NCBI GenBank assembly: GCA_020061995.1
Contig: JAGUXE010000134.1
Location: 1 to 19,356 of the forward strand
Direction: 5' to 3'
Source of the DNA: Ignavibacteriales bacterium
GTDB lineage: Bacteria; Bacteroidota; Ignavibacteria; Ignavibacteriales; Ignavibacteriaceae
Length of the DNA: 19,356 bases
The position numbers and the translations under genes are program-made. Shown in pieces: positions 13,571 to 19,356 of this stretch. The stretch's first letter is position 1, and the number at the start of each line of letters is the position of its first letter. The notes below the pieces were generated by a model. It was not told where the DNA came from and did no database searches. It worked only from the letters and a program-made list of their open reading frames with translations.

Positions 13571-15169
13571 ATGAATGACAAACCATTAAATGCCGTGATG
13601 GGGATTTTCAACAAGCTCACACTTCAGCAAAAATTTGTTTTGGGGGGTGCTGCGGTTGTATCGATTTTAATGCTGACATCATTAGTCTTTTTCTTGAATG
13701 AACCGACCTACGTACCGCTTTTTTCAAATCTGGCTCAAGAAGATGCTGCAAAAGTTCTAGAAAATCTTAATGCACAGAAAATCCCTTACCAAATTGATGA
13801 TAACGGACAAACGATTAATATTCCTAAAGAAAAGCTTTACGAAACAAGAATGAATCTTGCAGCAAAGGGAATACCTACTTCGGGAAATCTCGGTTATGAG
13901 TTGTTTGATAATTCTACTATGGGGATGTCCGAGTTTATGCAAAAACTCAATTATAAACGGGCACTCGAAGGAGAACTCTCGAGAACAATAATGAAGCAAG
14001 ATGGAATTGAAGGAGTTAGAGTTCATATTGTCTTCCCTCAAAAAACAGTTTTTAGAGATGAAGAAAAACTTCCAACAGCATCGATAGTTCTAAAGTTAAA
14101 GGGAGGATTTACATTAACCAAAACAAACGCAACAGCAATTGTAAATCTTGTTTCAAGTGCTGTTGAAGGGCTTCAACCGGGTAAAGTAACTTTAATTGAT
14201 ACCCGTGGAAGAATTCTTTCTAAAGACAACGAAGAAAATTCCATAGCGGCTTCAAGTGCTAAACAATATGAAATTAAACAATCAATCGAAAATTATCTTG
14301 CTGAAAAAGCTCAATCGATTCTAGACAATGTTTTGGGATACGGCAATTCCATGGTTCAAGTTAACGCTGATATTAATTTTGACCGCGTTGAAAAAACAAT
14401 GGAGATGTATGATCCTGAATCTCAAGTTGCAATAAGTGAGCAGACAGTAAAAACTGAAAACACCGGAAGAAATTACAGCGACTCTACGGCACAATCCAGT
14501 GAGAATTCGACAACCAATTATGAAATAAGTAAAACTATACAGCGCGTAGTTGAAGGAAGCGGAAATATTAAAAGATTAAGCGTAGCGGCGGTAATTAACG
14601 ATGTAGCTAAAGAAGTAGTTAAAGATAATCAAACGGTAACTGTATATGAACCAAGAGCACAGGAACAAATTGATAAGCTGGAGGAAATAATTAGAAATGC
14701 AGTTGGTATTGTTGATGAACGGGATGATCAATTTTCTATTGTGAATTTATCTTTTGAGACAAACCAGTTCGAAGATCTAAAACCTCAATCAGCATCGTTT
14801 TTGGATGACTCAGAAAAATGGTTAAATATGCTTCTTGTTGTAATAGCTATAGCATCTTCGATACTGTTATTAAAGGGGTTAATGGGGAAATTGAAAAATG
14901 AAAAAATTGTTATAGGTACATTCAATCATTCTGATTTAGCTTTCGATACTTACGGCGGACAAGAATCATTAAAGTCTGGTTCTGCTCCGGCTCAAATTCC
15001 CGCTAAAAAGAAAAAGACATTTTTACCATTAGGTGATATTGAGGACGATATCAGTGATGAAGCTATTCGTAAAAAAAATCAGCAGGAACGAATAACTAAC
15101 TATGTATCGAAAAATCCAATGGATGCCGCAAAATTAATTAACGCATGGTTACACGAAGATGAGAACTAA
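13571..15169 (+). CDS. fliF: Flagellar MS-ring protein FliF
   Basis: This 532-residue inner-membrane protein forms the MS ring, the base on which rotor, rod and export gate assemble. Transmembrane helix 1 spans about residues 22-42. The periplasmic ring-building domains follow (YVPLFSNLAQEDAAKVLENL, then the GTSGNLG-like block IPTSGNLGYELFD). Transmembrane helix 2 spans about 418-438. A cytoplasmic tail ends in YVSKNPMDAAKLINAWLHED, the FliG-binding segment. No clear ribosome site precedes the ATG, which lies 6 bases after the fliE stop, so coupling with fliE is likely. The length is close to the family norm. Confidence 0.96.
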   Translation: MNDKPLNAVMGIFNKLTLQQKFVLGGAAVVSILMLTSLVFFLNEPTYVPLFSNLAQEDAAKVLENLNAQKIPYQIDDNGQTINIPKEKLYETRMNLAAKGIPTSGNLGYELFDNSTMGMSEFMQKLNYKRALEGELSRTIMKQDGIEGVRVHIVFPQKTVFRDEEKLPTASIVLKLKGGFTLTKTNATAIVNLVSSAVEGLQPGKVTLIDTRGRILSKDNEENSIAASSAKQYEIKQSIENYLAEKAQSILDNVLGYGNSMVQVNADINFDRVEKTMEMYDPESQVAISEQTVKTENTGRNYSDSTAQSSENSTTNYEISKTIQRVVEGSGNIKRLSVAAVINDVAKEVVKDNQTVTVYEPRAQEQIDKLEEIIRNAVGIVDERDDQFSIVNLSFETNQFEDLKPQSASFLDDSEKWLNMLLVVIAIASSILLLKGLMGKLKNEKIVIGTFNHSDLAFDTYGGQESLKSGSAPAQIPAKKKKTFLPLGDIEDDISDEAIRKKNQQERITNYVSKNPMDAAKLINAWLHEDEN

Positions 15170-16196
15170 TAATTCATTCAAAGATCAAAAATCATCAGAT
15201 ATTTCGGGCATTCAAAAAGCTGCCCTCCTGATGATTGCACTAAATGTTGAAACCGCTTCACAAGTATTAAAGCATCTTGATCCCGGGGATGTAGAGCTTA
15301 TTTCTGCAGAAATTACAAGAGTCAAAAATACACCATCACATATCGTAGATGGGGTTATGCTTGATTTTTATGGTATGGTGACTGCACGAGAATATGTACT
15401 TGAAGGGGGACTTGATTATGCTCAAGCGATTTTAGAGAAGTCATTCGGACTGCCTAAAGCTATGGAGATAATCGAGAAAGTAAAAAATCTAACAACAGTA
15501 AAAGGATTTGATGTATTAAAGAAAGCTGATTCAACACAATTAGTAAATTTCTTAAATAAGGAACACCCGCAAACAATAGCGTTGATCCTCTCTCATCTTA
15601 ATCCTGAACAAACTGCAAATGCAATTAAAGAATTACCCGATGGTATAAGAAGTGATGTAGCTTATAGAATAGCCACACTTGGTAAAGTATCACCTCAAAC
15701 ACTAAAGCAAATTGAAAAAGTTGTTGATGAAATGGCCGGGTTTTCGATGAGTCAGTCAATCAGTAAAGTAGGTGGAACCAAAAGTTTAGCTGCTATTCTA
15801 AACAAAACAAATGTAAACATGGGTAAAGAAATTCTCGATCAGATTGAGCAAAAAGATCCTGATGTTGCAATGGAAATAAAGCGTCTTATGTTCTTGTTTG
15901 AAGATATTGTCAAAATTCAAGATAAAGATATCCAGAGATTACTTAAAGAAGTTGATAGAAAAGATATTGCGCTAGCACTAAAAGTTGCAGACGAAAAACT
16001 GCGAACTAAAATCTTTGGAAATATGTCAGAAAGAGCTGCCGATCTATTAAAAGAAGAACTTCAGTATATGGGTATGGTGAAGTTAAAAGAGGTTGAAGGA
16101 GCACAAGCACGTATAATTGACATTCTCAAAAATCTTGAAGAAAGCGGAGAAATTTCTCTTAACCTTAGGGGAAGTCAAGAAGAAGTTTATGTCTAA
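15159..16196 (+). CDS. fliG: Flagellar motor switch protein FliG
   Basis: This 345-residue rotor protein sits on the cytoplasmic face of the MS ring and transmits torque from the stator. The N-terminal FliF-binding domain begins with SGIQKAALLMIALN. The EHPQ motif of the middle domain is at residues 135-138, and the C-terminal domain carries the charged helix (MFLFEDIVKIQDKDIQRLL...LKVADEKLRTKIFGNMSERA) that meets the stator. The start overlaps the fliF end by 11 bases, matching the known physical coupling of the two proteins. The last 8 bases overlap fliH. Confidence 0.96.
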   Translation: MRTNNSFKDQKSSDISGIQKAALLMIALNVETASQVLKHLDPGDVELISAEITRVKNTPSHIVDGVMLDFYGMVTAREYVLEGGLDYAQAILEKSFGLPKAMEIIEKVKNLTTVKGFDVLKKADSTQLVNFLNKEHPQTIALILSHLNPEQTANAIKELPDGIRSDVAYRIATLGKVSPQTLKQIEKVVDEMAGFSMSQSISKVGGTKSLAAILNKTNVNMGKEILDQIEQKDPDVAMEIKRLMFLFEDIVKIQDKDIQRLLKEVDRKDIALALKVADEKLRTKIFGNMSERAADLLKEELQYMGMVKLKEVEGAQARIIDILKNLEESGEISLNLRGSQEEVYV

Positions 16197-16809
16197 TGTC
16201 ATCAAGCTTAATAGCAAAGGTGTTAAGTTAAATGTTAAAGGTTTTGTAAGTGCTTTTGGAGAATCACAAGTGGATAACCAAGAGAATAATTTCAAACAGT
16301 TGCTGGAAGAGCACTATTCTAAAGGTTATGAAGACGGAAGAAAAGAAGCCTATCTCGAATTAGAAAGCGGATTCACGGAAAAATTAGCAAAAAAATTCAC
16401 TGAGTTTCATAACATCATTTCTAATTATGATGATAAGATGTTGACTTATGAATCAGCATTTGAGAAAGTTGTTTTAGATACAGCATTTGCAATCGCAGAA
16501 AAAATCGTAAAAAGAGAAATCGAAAAAGAATCGATTATTTCAGATGTATTAAGAACTTCAATCAAAAAGATTTTAGGGGCAAATGAAGTTGTAATAAAAC
16601 TAAATCCTAATGACTATGATTCGTTGATGTCAGATGCACAACAAGTTTTAGCAGAGCATTCTTATTCTAAAATCAAATTTGAACCGGAGGAAAATATTGA
16701 AGCCGGTGGCTGCTTAATCGAAACTGAAATAGGAAATGTGGATTCGAGAATATCAACACAACTCGAATCAATAAAACAAAATTTAGACGCTTCATTAAAC
16801 CCTCAATAG
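16189..16809 (+). CDS. fliH: Flagellar assembly protein FliH
   Basis: This is the 206-residue regulator of the export ATPase; FliH dimers bind FliI and dock it at the export gate. The N-terminal VIKL motif, a basic/acidic coiled-coil region (YSKGYEDGRKEAYLELESGF) and the C-terminal FliH/YscL domain (AFAIAEKIVKREIEKE...VVIKLNPNDY...GGCLIET) are recognisable. A longer frame begins at 16117 inside fliG, but the ATG at 16189 fits the family N-terminus and gives an 8-base overlap with fliG. A purine-rich AAGAAG precedes it. Confidence 0.92.
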   Translation: MSNVIKLNSKGVKLNVKGFVSAFGESQVDNQENNFKQLLEEHYSKGYEDGRKEAYLELESGFTEKLAKKFTEFHNIISNYDDKMLTYESAFEKVVLDTAFAIAEKIVKREIEKESIISDVLRTSIKKILGANEVVIKLNPNDYDSLMSDAQQVLAEHSYSKIKFEPEENIEAGGCLIETEIGNVDSRISTQLESIKQNLDASLNPQ

Positions 16810-16813
16810 TGTT

Positions 16814-18145
16814 ATGACAACCATTATAGAGCAATTAACCAGTAAATATAACCGCATAATTCAACACACCGAATTAATAAGAGTTAACGGAAAAGTTACA
16901 GATGTTATCGGTTTGGTAATTGTTTCTATCGGTCCCAGCGTCTCATTAGGTGAGGTTTGCATTATTGTGGATAAAGAGGGGAATGAAGTTTGTCAGTGTG
17001 AAGTAGTCGGATTTAAAGACGGTAAAGTCTTATCTGTTGCATTGGGGGAAGTGCAACAAATATCACCGACTTGCGAAATTATTGCATTTGGAAAAGCCTT
17101 TACAATCGGTGTCGGAAAAGAATTATTAGGGAGAGTGTTAGATGGCTTAGGAAATCCAATTGATGGAAAAGGTCCTATTAAAACATTATCAACAAGATCA
17201 ATATTCAGTAGTCCTCCTAATCCGCTTGAAAGGAAAAGAATTACTGTTCCACTGCAAACCGGTGTTAGAGCAGTAGATGGACTATTGACCATCGGCAAAG
17301 GACAGCGAATGGGTATTTTTGCCGGAAGCGGCGTTGGTAAAAGTGTAACATTGGGAATGATCGCAAGAAATACCAATGCTGACGTAAACGTGATTACGCT
17401 TATTGGTGAACGTGGAAGAGAAGTAAGAGAATTTATTGAAAAAGATTTAGGCGAAGAAGGTTTAAAACGTTCTGTTGTTATTGTTGCAACGAGTGATAAA
17501 TCGGCATTGGTAAGAATGAAGGGCGCTTATATAGGGACAACAATCGCCGAATATTTTAGAGATCAGGGGATGGATGTTTTATTGATGATGGATTCCGTAA
17601 CTCGATTTGCAATGGCGCAACGTGAAATCGGTTTAACAATTGGGGAACCACCGACAACTAAAGGCTATCCCCCATCTGTTTTTGCACTTCTCCCGAAGTT
17701 ACTAGAGAGAGCCGGAATGACCAATAACGGCTCAATCACCGGACTCTATACAGTTTTGGTAGATGGCGATGATATGACCGAACCTATTGCTGATGCAGTG
17801 AGAGCCATTCTTGATGGGCATATTGTTTTATCTAGAAAACTTGCAAACAGCGGGCAGTATCCAGCAGTAGATACATTGCAGAGTGTAAGCCGGGTTATGC
17901 CTGATATTGTTACAGCGGATCATCGCGAACGGGCTACAACATTTAATGAAATCTTGGCAACATATAAAGAAGCAGAAGATTTAATAAACATTGGTGCATA
18001 TGTGCGCGGAAGTAATCCTCTTATAGATCATGCCCTTACAAAAATTACACAACTCAGATCATTCTTAAAACAGGACATGTACGAAAAGGCAAATTACAAA
18101 GATACAGTTGCTAGATTAAACGGCATTATTGAAACTCAATTATAG
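16814..18145 (+). CDS. fliI: Flagellum-specific ATP synthase/export ATPase FliI
   Basis: This 443-residue ATPase energises flagellar protein export and is related to F1 beta. Walker A is AGSGVGKS at residues 170-177 and the Walker B aspartate is Asp260 in VLLMMDSVTRF. LIGERGREVREF and VLVDGDDMTEPIADAVRAIL are family hallmarks. The N-terminal beta-barrel domain is complete. It starts 4 bases after fliH and has no evident ribosome site, so it probably depends on translation of fliH. The length is typical. Confidence 0.97.
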   Translation: MTTIIEQLTSKYNRIIQHTELIRVNGKVTDVIGLVIVSIGPSVSLGEVCIIVDKEGNEVCQCEVVGFKDGKVLSVALGEVQQISPTCEIIAFGKAFTIGVGKELLGRVLDGLGNPIDGKGPIKTLSTRSIFSSPPNPLERKRITVPLQTGVRAVDGLLTIGKGQRMGIFAGSGVGKSVTLGMIARNTNADVNVITLIGERGREVREFIEKDLGEEGLKRSVVIVATSDKSALVRMKGAYIGTTIAEYFRDQGMDVLLMMDSVTRFAMAQREIGLTIGEPPTTKGYPPSVFALLPKLLERAGMTNNGSITGLYTVLVDGDDMTEPIADAVRAILDGHIVLSRKLANSGQYPAVDTLQSVSRVMPDIVTADHRERATTFNEILATYKEAEDLINIGAYVRGSNPLIDHALTKITQLRSFLKQDMYEKANYKDTVARLNGIIETQL

Positions 18146-18152
18146 ATAACTC

Positions 18153-18590
18153 ATGGCAAAGTTTAATTACAAATTCGCAGGAATTCAAAAGATAAAAGAA
18201 TCAATTGAGAAGAAAGCTCAGAAGGAATTGTCGATTATTGATTTGGCAATTGATAAAAAGCAGAAGCAAATAATTGAATTGCAAAATGAAGCCGAGTTAC
18301 ATCGGAATGAAAGCAGAAAAAAAAACATAAAGGTATCGGAACTTAAATTTCATCAGGGATTTCAACATCAAATTAAATTAAAAATTGAAGCCATTAATAA
18401 AGAATTGCAAACCCTGAACGTTGAACGAAATCATAAGTTAGAGGAATTGGTTATTAAAAGTAAAGAGCATAAAGTCTTTGATAAATTAGAAGAGAAGCAT
18501 AAAGAAAGTTTTTACTTTGACCAGAATAAAGTTGAGTCTATTAATATTGATGAAATAGCAATTCAAAGTTTTGCCAGGAGAGATAAATGA
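18153..18590 (+). CDS. fliJ: Flagellar export protein FliJ
   Basis: This 145-residue protein is almost entirely coiled coil, rich in Lys, Glu and Gln (for example DKKQKQIIELQNEAELHRNE). That matches FliJ, the central stalk that inserts into the FliI hexamer and contacts FlhA. Sequence identity in the family is low, so the call rests on length, coiled-coil character and position directly after fliI. The ribosome site is weak. The stop overlaps the next start (ATGA). Confidence 0.85.
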   Translation: MAKFNYKFAGIQKIKESIEKKAQKELSIIDLAIDKKQKQIIELQNEAELHRNESRKKNIKVSELKFHQGFQHQIKLKIEAINKELQTLNVERNHKLEELVIKSKEHKVFDKLEEKHKESFYFDQNKVESINIDEIAIQSFARRDK

Positions 18591-19186
18591 AAAACACATT
18601 AATATATGTCCTCGCATTTGTTTCAGCGTTTATAATTGTGACGTGGGGTTTGATCTATCTTAATAATACATTTGAAAACATTTTTGCTTTTAATTTTTCA
18701 CCAAGATCAACGTTTGCTGCTAAAGATTCGGCAGCTACAAAAACTCCAGTATTACCAAAACCTGTAAAAAAAATCCAACCTAAATTAGTAAAACCAACTC
18801 CTGACACCACAAAAGGAATTCTTAATAAGATAGATTCTTCTGAGATTGTTAAATCACGTGAAGAGATACTGTTAGATAGTTTAAAGACTTTGGGAAGTCT
18901 ATTATCTGAAAAGCAAAAAAACGTTAAGGAAATAAAGAAGGGAACAGAGAAACCAGAACCACCGGCAGACTTCAGTAATAAGAAGGATTCAAGCTATAAT
19001 GTTTGGCTAAAAAACACCTCCGGACTATTTGAAGCGATGGATTCTAAGAAAGCCGCTAAAATAATTCAGAATTATTCCGATAATGTGGCAAGAGATATTC
19101 TTTACTCTATGAAGAAAAAGAATGCTGCTCAAATAATTGCTGAATTAAGCCCTGAAGTGGCTAATAGAATAATAAGGTTAAGGTAA
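18587..19186 (+). CDS. MotE/YlxF-like flagellar protein with MgtE-N-type C-terminus
   Basis: This is a 199-residue protein with an N-terminal transmembrane helix (about residues 4-25), a lysine/proline/threonine-rich extracytoplasmic linker, a charged segment (about 85-110), and a C-terminal helical domain (about 151-199). Paired repeats KKAAKIIQNYSDNVARDIL and KNAAQIIAELSPEVANRII match the MgtE intracellular N-domain fold of the MotE family. The slot between fliJ and fliK is that of Bacillus ylxF and of motE-like genes, whose products are thought to chaperone or support stator or export assembly. GGAG lies 6 bases upstream. The exact function in this organism is inferred only from family and position. 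Confidence 0.8.
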   Translation: MKNTLIYVLAFVSAFIIVTWGLIYLNNTFENIFAFNFSPRSTFAAKDSAATKTPVLPKPVKKIQPKLVKPTPDTTKGILNKIDSSEIVKSREEILLDSLKTLGSLLSEKQKNVKEIKKGTEKPEPPADFSNKKDSSYNVWLKNTSGLFEAMDSKKAAKIIQNYSDNVARDILYSMKKKNAAQIIAELSPEVANRIIRLR

Positions 19187-19356
19187 TGCAAATAAATCCT
19201 CTTTTTATAAATACTGCTGATGTTACAAATTCTAATGGAGATGCTAAAAATTTCCGCCTCGATAATTGCTCTTATTTGTTTTCGGACATCATAAAGATTG
19301 AAATTTCCGAAAATGGTAACGCATCAGTTGAGGAAAGTAATGTTTTAACCGAAAAC
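19186..19356 (+). CDS. fliK: Probable flagellar hook-length control protein FliK (N-terminal part only)
   Basis: An ATG at 19186 overlaps the preceding TAA stop by one base and opens a frame that stays open for 57 codons to the window edge. AAGG lies close upstream. The visible part is polar and low in complexity, with no diagnostic motif; the conserved FliK domain is C-terminal and outside the window. The assignment rests on operon order (fliJ, ylxF/motE-like, then fliK). Confidence 0.55.
   Translation, partial: MQINPLFINTADVTNSNGDAKNFRLDNCSYLFSDIIKIEISENGNASVEESNVLTEN

Noticed and set aside
16117..16188. N-terminal extension of FliH inside fliG
   Set aside because: The family N-terminus (VIKL motif) begins right after the ATG at 16189; the extension would overlap fliG by 80 bases.
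16993..17376. Minus-strand 127-codon frame opposite fliI
   Set aside because: It is an antisense shadow over the conserved Walker A region of fliI.

Overview
The window is AT-rich chromosomal DNA from a flagellated, Gram-negative bacterium, most likely of the Bacteroidota/Chlorobi/Ignavibacteria assemblage. Four things support this. There is a ferredoxin-dependent 2-oxoacid oxidoreductase operon. There are two candidate promoters of the Bacteroidota type, TTR-N19/20-TAnnTTTG. There is a very large exported alpha-2-macroglobulin with a regulatory-like beta-sandwich domain and a small beta-barrel-like protein. There is a full flagellar basal-body/export cluster, which is unusual in Bacteroidota proper but known in Ignavibacteria. 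The placement is an inference from gene content; there is no rRNA gene in the window.

Region 1 (1-2452, minus strand) is a four-gene operon in the order ferredoxin-alpha-beta-gamma (korDABC type). It encodes a CoA-dependent 2-oxoacid:ferredoxin oxidoreductase, and the gamma gene runs off the left edge. At each internal junction the Shine-Dalgarno sequence is built around the stop codon of the preceding gene, so the four proteins are probably translationally coupled. A candidate promoter lies at 2502-2533.

Region 2 (2692-9874) holds two divergent genes for exported proteins. On the minus strand is a 1652-residue alpha-2-macroglobulin with an intact CVEQ thioester motif. On the plus strand is an S9 (prolyl-oligopeptidase family) serine peptidase. 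Each gene ends at a strong hairpin. No pbpC neighbour is present.

Region 3 (9900-12140) is looser. It holds an RlpA-like double-psi beta-barrel protein with a TTG start and a strong terminator, then about 560 bases with hairpins and a GC-richer patch but no convincing gene. After that come a doubtful 61-codon ORF, a small predicted outer-membrane beta-barrel protein, and a spacer with a palindromic, REP-like element. Part of that element recurs in the 61-codon ORF.

Region 4 (12141-19356, plus strand) is a tightly packed flagellar operon: flgB, flgC, an unrecognised 80-residue gene, fliE, fliF, fliG, fliH, fliI, fliJ, a MotE/YlxF-like gene, and the start of what is probably fliK. The order is that of the Bacillus fla/che operon except for the extra small gene. 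These genes build the proximal rod (FlgB, FlgC), the rod-MS-ring junction (FliE), the MS ring (FliF), the rotor switch (FliG) and the soluble export ATPase complex (FliH, FliI, FliJ). An 8-bp inverted repeat overlaps the flgB translation start and may control expression of the operon.

I see no CRISPR array, tRNA, rRNA, insertion sequence or prophage. The most unusual items are the small gene between flgC and fliE, the palindromic intergenic elements, the flgB start hairpin and the architecture of the alpha-2-macroglobulin.
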